The position numbers and the translations under genes were made by a program. Below, in pieces: positions 11,787-22,618 of a stretch of 64,000 nt of DNA (positions are counted from its first letter, which is position 1; each line of letters opens with the position of its first letter). The notes under the pieces were generated by a model, which ran no database searches, had not been told where the DNA came from, and was given only the letters and a program-made list of their open reading frames with translations. Source of the DNA: Thelonectria olida (lineage: Eukaryota > Ascomycota > Sordariomycetes > Hypocreales > Nectriaceae); contig JAGPYM010000002.1 of the NCBI GenBank assembly GCA_020736575.1, forward strand, positions 2,914,001 to 2,978,000, in the 5' to 3' direction.

Positions 11787-13459
11787 TCACGCTCGTGCAT
11801 CGTTCACCAACTGCCTCACCCTCTTCTCAATCTTCTCTCTGCCCTCAAAAGTTCGCCACACCTCCTTCGGCGCCCCGTCCACAATGTCCCAGTGCTTAAG
11901 CTTGTCAGTCAGCTTGGTCAAGTCCCGCTGCTTCTGCTCCCACTGGCGGCTCGACTTGACGTGCTTCCCGCTGCTAATCACTACCAGTGGCGTCTTCCTG
12001 TCCTGGATGCTCCGGCTCGTCTGCGCGTCTCGCCGCGTGAACGACCCCGCCACCAGGTTCTCTTGAAGCTTCGCCAGGATGTGCTTGCCGTTCTGCCACG
12101 CCGATCGTCCGTATACGCGGTCCCGGCTCGTTCGGCCCCGGAAGATGGCCCCCGGGATGCGGTCCAGTCCGAGCGGTGACAAGATGCCCCGGAGCCAGAA
12201 CCAGAATCCCGTTGACGACCGACCGACCTTGGGGAGGAGGTCTTCGTGGAGCGGATCAATCAGCACCAGGCCCTTGATAGAGTTTCCATGACGGGTCGAA
12301 AAGACTCGCGAGTAGATGGAGCCGATTCCGGCGCTTGCGAGAACCCAGGGTCCATTCTCCCCGGCCTTTACCAATGCCTCACTCAGCACATCGACAACGA
12401 AGCCGGCGGAAGAAGGCGACGGGGCCGTATCGGACCAGCCGTAGCCAGGTCGGTCGGCGAAGCAATACCGTGCGATCGACCCGTTCTTGACCATATTCTC
12501 GGCCAAATCCCAGAGCTCGTACTCGACCGTCCAGTCACTACCCTCGAAGAGCACTGTGGGCTTGTCTGTCGTCTTGTTTCCGTGACAGTGTACGTGAATT
12601 CTGTACTTGTGGCTGTCGACCCAGTACAGCTTTCCCGCAGGCGCCACGCCAGCGTCGAGGGCTCGGAGAATGATATTGAGGGTGATGAGGAACAAGGCGA
12701 CGCACATGATAGCATAGGCCACCGTCTGAATCATCACCTCTGTCCACTCGGTCAGGGTTCGTCTCGTCTCGGCGCGTCCCGTAAGACGTTCCTCCTCTTC
12801 TGCTTTGCCCCATTTCACGGCTTCATCAATCAAGAGGGTCCAGATGCTCATGAGGAGCGCCCAGATGACGCTGACAGTTCCAACCCATCCTTCTTCGTAT
12901 CGCGTCTGTTGGACTGACAAGAGCAAAACCATGTCAAGCACAAGCATAGCCTATTGTCACAATGCACATTAGAAACCACAGGGTTCACCCTGCCGAGATC
13001 CTCGAAGAAACTTACCGACATGAACACGGCCAGCAACCTAACCGTCTTGGCCGGCACGTCGAAAAAGACCAGAGTAACCACCAGGTTCGCCAAAGTCAAG
13101 CTCGCATACCCGTACGCCAGGAAGCCGCTGCCTCTCGTCTGGAAGCCTGGCGGCGTGACGAACATGGCCACCAGCAACAAGATCCACCAAATCAGTGTCG
13201 TCAGGGTGAAGCCGATGGTCAGATACCGCAGCGCCCGGATGCTCCAAAGGTTGTACGGCGTCACGGCCGGGTCGTCCGGCGCCAACATCCCGTTCCGGCG
13301 CGAGTCGACCCGGTTCGGCAGCAGCCGAGTGTGTTCGTCCGGCGGCGGGTCCTGATGTTCGACGCCATTGCCGTTGCCGACTCCGTTGCCATTCTGTTCT
13401 CGACCGTCCATGCCGTCCTCCTCCGAGCCATGATCGTCCCCCTTTGTGAATAGAGGCAT
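11787..13459 (-). CDS. Alpha/beta-hydrolase-like integral membrane protein
   Basis: Two exons (13459-13016 and 12950-11787) with a 65-nt intron (GTAAGT..AATAG) give 535 residues. Residues 1-65 are polar, with a dileucine-like TRLLP segment. Several hydrophobic helices follow (LRYLTIGFTLTTLIWWILLL, a pair around the exon join, and AYAIMCVALFLITLNIIL). The C-terminal half has an alpha/beta-hydrolase layout: KPTVLFEGSD (oxyanion region), FADRPGYGWSD, the nucleophile elbow LASAGIG, LVLIDPLHEDLL and a late HWDIVDG His. The elbow lacks the first Gly of GxSxG, but the Ser remains. Fungal relatives are commonly annotated as mitochondrial integral membrane proteins; I recall this from general knowledge and have no localisation evidence here. 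Substrate and catalytic activity are unknown. Confidence 0.8.
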
Positions 13460-14399
13460 TGGGTTATATTAACTTTCGTTCCGTAGACGTAATCTGTAGT
13501 TCACCCTTCAATGAGGTCTCGATGAACCCTTGTCTAAGCAGACTGCCAGCTGAACAAAAAACTGTATTTTTTTTCGTCTCCCAGCCGAAGAACGCAGAAT
13601 TTTCTAAAGGCATGGAGCCAAGAACCCTATCCTGCGTCCAGCTCGCCATAGAGCTCTTATACCTTCGCTCACCAAAGTATAGTACGTCATTATCCAATAG
13701 CTTCACCGATGACTTAACCAATCAAGCCTCCCTGCCCAGCGGCGCCAAAGTGGACTGGCTCTAGACTACGAATCGGCCGGCCTCGATGTCATGATCAGAT
13801 GTTGGTTGACATATTTCATAGGTCAAGGCCTTCCTTCGTTGACGATATCCGGAAATAGAGTTGGGACACAGGTGGTGGTGAGCAGCCTAGTGAGTGATGA
13901 CGGGAGGCGTCGATTGATGTTGCTCTTTGGAGTGCTCGACCCCAGTACGAATACAAGAATTCCAACCGGAAGGTTTCGTCCGTCACGAATCTCATGATGC
14001 GCTTTTGATCTGTCACATACTTTGTAAGCAACCCTTTCATTCTCAATAGTCACTTCTTCCACGTCCGAGGAAAGTTGAAATTCTTGAAGCGGTTCAATTA
14101 TCATCTGCTTTTCATGAAGAAAGCATGGGTAGTAATTCATTGCTATGTATGTACATGATTGGGTATCGATTGACAGGAATAAATGAAACAGGATTTATAA
14201 CAATACACAGAGAACAGAAAACATTTCCATGACCCTCACCAGGGTCCCAATTCCCGTTTGATGAAGAGGCATTGCGCTGCGCTAATAACAAAGGGAAGCA
14301 GACAGTAAAAACAAATAAACAACCCGTGCGATTCCCTCCAAATTTTGTTTTTTTTTCCCGTCATGATTCGTTAAAAGGTGTGAAGATCTTATTTCAAGG
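13460..14399. other. Intergenic region upstream of the membrane hydrolase
   Basis: This 940-bp stretch holds the hydrolase promoter and the 3' flank of the next minus-strand gene. I see no supported gene, only short unsupported open frames (13459-13764, 13823-14140). Confidence 0.5.
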
Positions 14400-15494
14400 T
14401 TAAGATTCCCAAGGAGTGGCAGGGTTTGATTCCTTGGTGCTGGGGATGGAAAAAATGCTACTCGACATGGAGTGTGAGCCCTGGCTGAAAGTCGAGTAGG
14501 ACTGTCGCTTGTTTTGCTCCTGGGCTCGCTTCATCAGCGCCTTCTCCGGGCTTGGTCCTGAAGTCGACGTGATGACTCCCTCTGGAAGCTTCCCGATGGG
14601 CAAGTGCAACTTAGCAGCAGCTTGAGGGTCCTTGAAGTCGATACCATGTTTCTTGAATGTCGATTTCTTTTGTTCTTTGAATGCCTGAGCAGACGGCTCA
14701 CTAACGGATAGCCAATCCTTGATCTGATTTAGCCACCGAGGTTTTCCTCCTTTGCCCGCCGCTGTTCTGGGCATAGATGAAATGGAGTTCCGCGATCTCT
14801 CATCGCTCATTACCGACGGGTCGTAGTCGAAAGGGGCTCTATCGGAGGCCATTGTTGATGAATAGGAGCCAATGAGGGTGTCAGAAGGGGAGTTGCTATC
14901 CGAATGTTCGATGTGGCCAAAACCGCTGGATGCCAAGAGACGACGGTCCCGGATTCTCAGACACCTGGGAGATTAAAGTCGCAGTATCGAGTGAGTAGCT
15001 TGGTGACGAGTGAGAGAAGTCCGCGTTGTCTTTGGGGATCGTGAGGAACCTTCTCCGGGTAAGGATGCTTCAGTTGTGAGCCTCGTGAGGTCAAGGCCTG
15101 GATGCCCACTCTAACAAGCTCTTGGGCTAGTGGGCCTTTAAATGGGCGGGGGAATGTGAAGCGTCCCAAAACAATGCTCCTCTTCCCCTTCTTGGCTGAC
15201 TTCTAACCGACGTATGGAAGGTTTAAGACCTTAGACGTTTGTGGGGTGGGGCACAGCGAATGTCTCTCTGTCGAGAAGCTTTGTGACGGCCTGTAAGTTG
15301 ACACGTGCCTGACAAGTAAGGGTGAGGGTGTCACTGCAGCTCGAGGATAGCTGAGGGAGGTTGGATACGAGAAGTTGGGGATGAGAGTGGATTTTCGCGT
15401 TGATGTTGATGACGATGAAGTCGAAACTTGGCCGAATTGGTTTGGTGTGTAAGAATGGCGGCTCTGATGTTGCAGGTAAATCGCCCGCAGTCAT
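14400..15494 (-). CDS. Unknown conserved-looking protein; gene model does not join cleanly
   Basis: Three protein-like blocks lie in order on the minus strand. Block A runs from the ATG at 15494 to about 15234 and includes FDFIVININAKIHSHPQLL. Block B (15202 to about 14960) includes GRFTFPRPFKGPLAQELVRVG and CDFNLPG. Block C (to the stop at 14400) includes PRWLNQIKDWLSVSEPSAQ and KLHLPIGKLPEG. A and B can be joined in frame only by removing 34 nt (GTCTAA..TTAG), shorter than normal for fungal introns. B and C are in different frames, and no GT donor in B has the phase required by the CCCAG acceptor before C. C alone could start at the ATG at 14852 (150 residues). The blocks may be one gene with a frameshift or non-standard splicing, or two genes. 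I do not recognise the family. Confidence 0.5.
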
Positions 15495-18400
15495 AATCTA
15501 GCAGGATAGAGTGAGAAGAATTGTGGTGATAGTCGAGTGTGCTCTTGAGGATGTGATATCCTCCTTTGGCTGGTAGCTCCTTGACATGAATGCCTAGTGG
15601 TGTCGACGATATATGGCTTCTCTGGAAGCGAACGATCGAGTTGTGTGAAGATGAGGAAGAGCGAGTGCAAGGTTGGTTCTCGTCAAGAAAAGCTGGTTTA
15701 TTACCCAGAGTTATACGTTTGGCAGCCGTGGGTATACTTCGCAGAGGGCAAGTTCATAGACGGACGAAGGAAGGAAGAGTGATGCAGTTGGGTTAAGGAA
15801 GGAAGGAGGGGACAAATGGAAGAATTGGCAATGCCATCGATCTATAAGGGGAAGGAGGATCGAATGGAATGGACGAGACGTTGAAGTTGGAGGAAGGGAG
15901 GGATTGATTGAACGTGGGAAGGAGGAATAGAGAATAAGAGTTCAGACGTGGTGTCCCAAATCCGGGCTGCCGGACATTTACATGGCATTTATCAGAAGTT
16001 TCCAGCTTCCCCTTCTCTACAACACGGCCGCCGAGGACTGTCACCCACCTCGATGAATTAAACTCCTCACACCCACACCCACACACACGCCCACGTCAAC
16101 ACGCCTTGGCTTTTTTCTTCCTTGCTTGCTATGGCCCGTGATGGAGTGTGGGTGGGCTCGACAGGCCAGAGCATCTCTCACCAGACACCGTTTGGGAATA
16201 GTTGAGCGAGGACGCGGGAGCGTGTGAGCTCGAAGCGAGGCTTGGGGCTTGTGAGTGGGCAACCAAAGGCCGCGTCCCTGGGAGAACGTGGACCACTGGG
16301 CCAGCAATGGCTGAAAGGGTGGGCGCGGCCGTGGCCCTGTTGGTGGATGGGAGGTTGCCAGCTGAAAGATTTCGATAAGTGGCGTCGACGGTGGCTACGC
16401 ACGACTACGCAAGCGGTTACTCACGTACAATGCGAGGACACCCAAGTTGCGAGTTGTCACGTCTCTGATGCAAGTATGAATAATGCACCGCCAAATTAGA
16501 CCACCCTCTTGTTCTTTCAAGTTCAAGCCCCAAACATCCGAAAGGAGGGCACGCCCAAGATACCACACTCGTCATGACATCTCGAGATGCCAGATCAGGG
16601 CAGTTGCAGAGCGCCTCACCACACAAGAGCTACAAAAAGCAAACAAACTGCCAGGACGGCAATCCGTTTCCCTCGCCTGATTTGCCGGTGCCGGAGCAGC
16701 CGCTAACAGAGGGCGCCACATTGTCTCCTTTGCACACCAACCGTCAGCTCCGTCGTTCAGTTAGCCTGCAGCTTCGGCCAACAAGAGGCAGAATGCGCAT
16801 TTCAAGGAACGAGGTGAGTAATGCGTGTCACTTCGCCGTCACCAACGGTCACCTTCCGCTTGTCCAGGCGCTCAAGCGCCTCGCATGAGAAGATCTTTTC
16901 CAACAAAATAGCGTCGGATGATGCAATATCAGAAGCCATCGCCAGCGCCACAGATCAAGCGCCTCCAACGGTCCTCGCTGAAACAGCCACACGGCATGAA
17001 CGTTTACTCAACAACCCCCATCAAACCCAGGCACAGGTGGTCGGAGAGATCTGAAAGCTCATCTCAATAGGTGTGCTTGTTCCCGTGTCTCCGGGAGGAC
17101 CCAAGCGGGTCTTTGCCAATCACTCCAAGCGTCCGTGACACCCCGGCTGTGTGGGGGATGCGAATTTTCACGACGGGACGCCGAAATAGCGACCGTATTT
17201 CGACCAGAGAACGGAGACATCCAAAGGGTCCAGACCTGGCTCAGCCCACAGAGACACTTGGTCCTTGCACAGACAAACCCCATGATGCCCGATTTAAATC
17301 AATCGTGGAGGACGATGGCGCTCAGTGCTCACCGTTTCTCAATTTCGGTGTGGAAGCACTGCAGAGGAGGCCGAGCATCGAGACATTGGATAGTCCTCGA
17401 CTCCAACTGACTGACATATAACTGAATTAGGTGTTGAGACACCATCATCTCTGTCCATTAACTGCTTCGTAGTGTATGGAGTACATGCGAAGTAATTGTC
17501 CCTGAAATGAAGCCAATTGAGAAAGGAAAGGAAAAAGAAAGCAACAGGCACTATCACTAACAAGAAAGGGCTACCTCGTCACACATAGCCGCCCATGGCG
17601 TACCAGCTAAGCAAAGAAACAAGACGAACTCAATGCAAGGGGGCACAACATATTGCTAGCTTCACCACATGAGAGACGCCGCGGCAGGGACGGAATATGC
17701 CGTTCCAGAAAGTAAAGCTCATTCCATTGATGGCAGCATCCAGCAAGCCGGAGCCAACGCACACTTCAATCTCATCTTCTTCCGCTTTCTCGACATGAAG
17801 AACTGGTACACTAGGAGCTGAACTTTGAAACTAGGCATGTCCGTTCCAGGACCGAGGACCGTCTAAATATTGGACTCCGGTGAGCGGCAGTCCTTCTCGT
17901 GACAGAGGATTAATTACTAACTAGTGATTACGCTGTCGGTGAGTACGGCAGCACGGAACCTAGGGCTTGGACGATTCACGAGGCTGTCTCAGGGTCAGAC
18001 CAGTGCGTTGGCCGCTAACGGACGGCAAGCAAATGCTGGGCAATAACTACTTGACACATGTCTCTCTTATCGGCTTGTGAGCAAGGGATCCGTTGCACAC
18101 TGGATCCAAGGGGCCAAGACGTGCCGTTTGAGTCGCTGTTGCAACGTCCACTTTGATCAGCGGCGTTCGTCGATCCGACCACTTGTTCCGCAAACTCGGG
18201 ACAATGCCAATTTTTACGCCTCATGCTTGGAAAAGTGCTACTTTTCGTATAGAACTGCTGCGCAGCCGTGGTATGGTGTCCCTTGAGTTCGTGCAAACTT
18301 GGCCCGTAACATCAATTGTTGAGGTGAAACATGAGCGGTCTCCAGCCTCTCTGTCCCTCCTTTCACCCGTTTCCTTCCATTATTGTTCCATCGTCAGTTA

Positions 18401-19424
18401 GTCATGGTTTAGCTCGACGCTTGCCTCTGGTTCGGAATTCCGAGACCAGCCTCACCTCGAATGAAGAGATTGTGCCCGAATCATCTTGGTGTCTGCATGG
18501 TGTGGGCAAAGTGCCCCTTGCACTTGTCAGTTGTCAGTGTCAACCTATGCATGGTCTGTGCGGCGCATCGGAACCTCGAGCTGGCGCCAGATCTGTTCGA
18601 TTCTACGAAGCGGGGAAAGTTGGAAGCATCGGTGGTGGCTACCATTCGACCAATGGAGTCATAACTGGAAGCTGCGACTGCCTTGGTTTGGGGCCTTCGC
18701 ACCGGCCCGCTTTTTTACTCAACGCAACCCTCCACTGGGTTGAAACAAGTTCAAACAACCTCTCCAATGGAGAAAGAGCCGCCCACATTAGGTGGTCTAC
18801 TTCGTGTGCTTACCTGAAGGATGCGCGACCCCTCCTGCCGATGGCTCTGCCTCGAAGCAGGCGTCCATTCCCAAAACCTCATGATGATGCAGTTGCCTGA
18901 CGCGTTACATCTTCGACGTCGTTTACATACCGCGCCGCTTATTCGGGCTTGCTTTTGACAAAGCCTCCCTTTCGCCTAGTCCAATCTGATTGGCTTTTCT
19001 GAGCCCACGACCGCCGCTCTCTAAGCCCAGCCTCCTATTCCTCCCTTGTGAGGGGGCAAGATGCACTCTTGAACCACCTGTTCTCACCACCGGCAATCCT
19101 CCCCGAGTTGAGACACAAACCTCGCAGAATTCGCGCCACCACAAACCAATTCCTCTCGCTTCTAATTGCGCCTCCCGGGCTCTGCGGGCGCTTCTTTTTT
19201 TCGCCTTGCCATCGGGCTCAAGAGTCCACAATCAAAACGGTTGAAGTGCCTGCCGCCACCACCGGCTCCCTCCTAATTACCCTCCGTCGGTTGCCGCATG
19301 CGCGCCCGCTATCGGACTTGTTCCTGATCCCGAGCCTCGTCGCACATTGTGTTGCATCGCAACCCATTACACGCGCACGCAACCCGCGCCCACTCGGGCT
19401 CTACCGCCTCCTCCTTGCATCATC
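15495..19424. other. Gene-poor 3.9-kb divergent region
   Basis: This is the longest stretch without a firm gene. Simple GA-rich sequence lies at 15770-15900 and an ACAC tract near 16070-16090. Apart from the small two-exon candidate at 16574-17054, open frames here (for example 18331-18900) have no coherent composition. No tRNA or mobile element was recognised. Confidence 0.5.
16574..17054 (+). CDS. Candidate small two-exon protein, unknown
   Basis: Exon 1 (16574-16813) starts at an ATG and ends at a good donor (GAG|GTGAGT). Exon 2 (16890-17054) reads through an orderly, charged and helical sequence (SDDAISEAIASATDQ, LAETATRHERLLNNP) to a TGA. Joined in phase 0 they give 134 residues. The 5' part is Ser/Pro-rich with the basic segment RRSVSLQLRPTRGRMR. 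The weak point is the acceptor (GCATGAG|AAG), because the better CCAG at 16863-16866 does not keep the frame. The protein-like look of exon 2 is the main reason to list it. No family is recognised. Confidence 0.33.
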
Positions 19425-20165
19425 ATGCCCGCGCTCACCATCTCCACAAACAACAACCCCATGCGCTCACGTTCGCCGTCCCCCAACCGCCCTCCCATCT
19501 CCCCCATCACACCGACGCTCTCTACCACACGCCTGCCTCACAATGCGGCTACCTCTCAACGTCCGGGCTTAGCTCACTCTCAACCCGACCAAACCGGTAT
19601 CCTGCCCCCCCCGCCCCAACCGCTCAGCTTCGATGCCAATCCCGATGTTCTCGCTCTCAAGTCTGCAATCTCCATTCTGCAGATGCAGCGCCAGAAGGCC
19701 ATTGCAGATATGCAGTCCCTAGACCGCGTCAAAGATGAAGCCGTGCAGGATCCGGAAGCTTTTATGATGGACCTCAAGGACGGCAAGATCAATGCGCCAG
19801 GAGGCAAGGGCGGAGATAATGACGACGACGACGACGACGACGACGACGGGGAGAATGTAGGCGAAGGCTCATCAACACTGCATCCTGCCAACAAAACGAG
19901 AGCCTGGGCCAACATCCCCCAACCTCAGACCGTCGTCCGTTGCCCTCCTATCAACTGGTCTCAGTATGCCGTCGTCGGCGAGTCTCTTGACAAGCTACAC
20001 AAGGAACAGCTCACACGCCCCAGCCAGGGCATACCAGCAGCCATAGGCCCCAACGGAGTGTACGAGTTCAGGGGCGAGGGCAAGCAGGAAAAGTACATTG
20101 GCGTCGCGGCCCCCTACGCCCCTACCCAAGACCGCCTGACCAAGAAACCCAGGTCAAAGAAATAA
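19425..20165 (+). CDS. Unknown acidic protein with a nine-Asp run
   Basis: A single open frame of 246 residues starts at the ATG at 19425. The frame is open further upstream, but the 19425 start has the better context and begins the protein-like part. Residues ~1-75 are Pro/Ser/Thr-rich and probably disordered. A helical segment follows (DVLALKSAISILQMQRQ, IADMQSLDRVKDEAV). Next come an acidic stretch with nine consecutive Asp and a C-terminal block (WANIPQPQTVVRCPPINW, GVYEFRGEGKQEKYIGV, ending in KKPRSKK, a possible nuclear signal). This layout suggests a nuclear, possibly chromatin-linked protein, but that is inference from composition only. I cannot name a family. Confidence 0.75.
   Translation: MPALTISTNNNPMRSRSPSPNRPPISPITPTLSTTRLPHNAATSQRPGLAHSQPDQTGILPPPPQPLSFDANPDVLALKSAISILQMQRQKAIADMQSLDRVKDEAVQDPEAFMMDLKDGKINAPGGKGGDNDDDDDDDDDGENVGEGSSTLHPANKTRAWANIPQPQTVVRCPPINWSQYAVVGESLDKLHKEQLTRPSQGIPAAIGPNGVYEFRGEGKQEKYIGVAAPYAPTQDRLTKKPRSKK
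19821..19847 (+). repeat. (GAC)9 trinucleotide run
   Basis: Nine uninterrupted GAC codons encode the Asp run of the 19425-20165 protein. Pure codon repetition suggests a length-variable microsatellite. Confidence 0.95.
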
Positions 20166-20755
20166 TGATGATGATAATGATGATGCGATGTGTGATTGTG
20201 TGTTATGACGGCCATGGTTTGGTTTTTAGTCACTGGATTTATTTAGTTTCCTCTCGCAAAAGCGGCTGCGCGCTTACTCTGTTTTCTTTCCTTGCTGGCG
20301 TTGGGATTCAATAGACAGGAACATACGTCCTTCGAGGATACTAGCAATCAGACCCTCTTAAGTTATTCGATTACAGGCACCTCACGAGACCCATCATGTC
20401 ATTTGCAGGCGAATGTTCTTTTCATCCACATTAGCCGACTAATCCTCAGTTCCCACGCCTTAATTCTCGATCAAAAGCATACTAATCCGAGGACTCGCCC
20501 TTTCTCGAGTTTCAGTCCTTGACCCCGTACGTATGTATCCCTACGTATTCACAGACCGTAACTCCATGTGAAAAAAGACCTCCATATGTGTGGTGTAGTA
20601 GCTCCTTCTAGGTTCTCTGCAATACACCCTCCGTGTGCTAAATCCGTTTTGTAATGACGGCGATAGAAAGAAGTTGGTCAGGCTCACGGATTTACTCCGG
20701 AAAGTCCCTGAAAATAAGAGTTAGCTTGTATCAACGCTTAGGTGGAATGAGTTTC
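20166..20755. other. Convergent intergenic region
   Basis: These 590 bp lie between two facing 3' ends. An ATGATGATAATGATGATG simple stretch follows the upstream stop codon. Nothing else is seen. Confidence 0.55.
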
Positions 20756-22490
20756 TCACTCCATGCTCTGCTGTACCGATCGTCGCAGTCGACGGCTGTA
20801 TTGCTTTCTATCGGTGCCCTTGCTCCAATACAGTTTGCTAGCCTCGGGGTTGACAATCTTGCGTGGGTCGTAGGCCGGATCCTCTTCCTCAAGGAAGGCA
20901 AATATGGCTTCGATGTGAGACCTAATATCTTCCTGCTTCACGGGATTGGGTGTATAGCAGGCTGTGCCGTCAGAAGCAATGTGGTGGTGGAAGATCTTGG
21001 TCTCAAACTTGACGCGAGGCTGTTCGTTGGGAAATTTGGGACTGAAGTTCATCTTGATGCGCAATAAACCGCCGTCGAGGTTCGTCATCGGCCGTCCAAA
21101 GTATGTGATCACCCAGACGAAGGGGTTATTATCCTCGAGATAGACATTGTGTGGCATGTCGCTCCTTTTAAAGGACTCGACCACTTGCTGAAACTGATGT
21201 TGCAAGTTAACAGCAACGGTTGACTCCTTCAACTTGGCACTCACGCCCTGCTCGGCCCACGTTTGTGATTCAGCCTCGATGGCAGCCTTGACGCTCTTAA
21301 GCCGACGCTCCAGCTCGGGGTAGTTGAATCGACCCTCCATCGAGTTTCCATTGGGCATCTCGAAGGGCATCCTGGCAAATGGCTGGTTGACCGTTGTCTC
21401 TGATTTTCCTTGTTGAACTGCAGCCATGTAGGAATCGTAGTACCAGAGAAATCGCCGTTTACACAGGTCCTTGAACGGTTCAAATGGGGTCTCTCCTTCT
21501 TCTGGTTCGTCGATTCTTCCGTCGTAGAGTCCATCACCTCGAAGAATTTGGGTTACAGAGGAGCTCAAGCCCAAGTAGCCCTCAAGCCTTTGAATCACGG
21601 AGATTCTGATGGTTTCATGTCGGATCTATCGATATTAGGTGTGGTCTCTCACTACTTGACATGGTAAGACATACCTTTTGAACGTATTTCTTCTGTGCCT
21701 CCTTGTCGGCAGGCGACTTGGCGTCCTCAAAGCCAGGCTCGTTTTCGTAGGGGTTTGACGATAGCAGACTCTGTATCGATAGAAGAATAGACTCTAGCCC
21801 TTGGGCGGATGACCATTCCTCTCCTCGTTCACCACGCCAAGTCCTAGGTGGAATATTAGACGAACATCGGCAGAAATGAATTTGGGTTAACCCACCCCAG
21901 AATCGACCTAGAGTTGTTAGCGGTGCGTATGAAGGGGAGTTGGCTATTACTCACAGGCAAACCTTGCCGCTTGCATAGATATTTGGGTTAAATCGAGTGC
22001 GTCCGTTGTTCGTGGTAACACACAGGACATTTGGCGATTTGGACGGATAGTCTATCATGAGCAATCAGCCTCCGCGCACATCAATGATGCCCGAATTGAA
22101 ATGTATCGAACCTTTTGGGAACTTGATAGCGAACTGCGATTATGTGTCAGCCAACTTGATTCAAGGTACAGGAATACGAAGGGGGCATGCCTCAAAGAAG
22201 CCAAACTCATATGGGGTCTCGTGCGGGCCCATGATCAGGGCCTTGACATGACGAACGTCGGCATCGCGACAACCGACCGCAAGAGCTTGAGCGAGGGAAT
22301 GGGTGTTAGGTTACATGTACTTTGGTATGAGATACGGGCGGAAAGACGTACACAAATCTGTTGTCTTCTGGATCTCACTCAGTTCCTAGAGGCAAGCTGG
22401 TGGTTAGCTTGATGACCCCGCGGTGCGCCAACAATCAGTAGAGTGTGCGGGGCAGCCAACCTTTGAGATTCGGAGGATGGCCTGGTCCAT
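20756..22490 (-). CDS. UBE2Z-type ubiquitin-conjugating enzyme with a second E2-like domain
   Basis: Eight exons (22490-22461, 22385-22352, 22285-22191, 22133-22112, 22051-21955, 21907-21896, 21843-21675, 21625-20756) give 442 residues. The N-terminal E2 domain carries the segments [47 protein letters not shown] and SLLSSNPYENEPGFE, the signature of UBE2Z-class enzymes. The catalytic Cys is residue 92, and NPN replaces the usual HPN. After a helical linker, residues ~310-442 form a second UBC-like fold (VWVITYFGRPMTNLDGG, FETKIFHHHIASDGTACYTP, then FAFLEEEDPAYDP) with a Cys at the active-site position (~376) and HHH in place of HPN. Family members accept ubiquitin or ubiquitin-like proteins from an E1; the partner here is unknown. 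Intron 3 is GC-AG. Exons 4 and 6 are 22 and 12 nt. Confidence 0.85.
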
Positions 22491-22594
22491 GGTGTCTCGG
22501 AGGATGCAGAGCAGAGCAGGGATCAAGTGAGAGGCGAACGGTGTCCGCGGCGATCGAGGCGCATCGACGGGCAGCGAAGCGAAAACAAGGATGA

Positions 22595-22618
22595 TGTTGG
22601 TGTTGGTGTTGGTGTTGA
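22595..22618. repeat. TGTTGG hexanucleotide tract
   Basis: About four imperfect TGTTGG units lie ~105-130 bp upstream of the E2 start codon, probably in its leader. Confidence 0.8.

Noticed and set aside
18331..18900. 189-codon plus-strand frame
   Set aside because: It starts with ATG, but its composition is patternless, no introns or conserved-looking segments accompany it, and there is no suitable leader.
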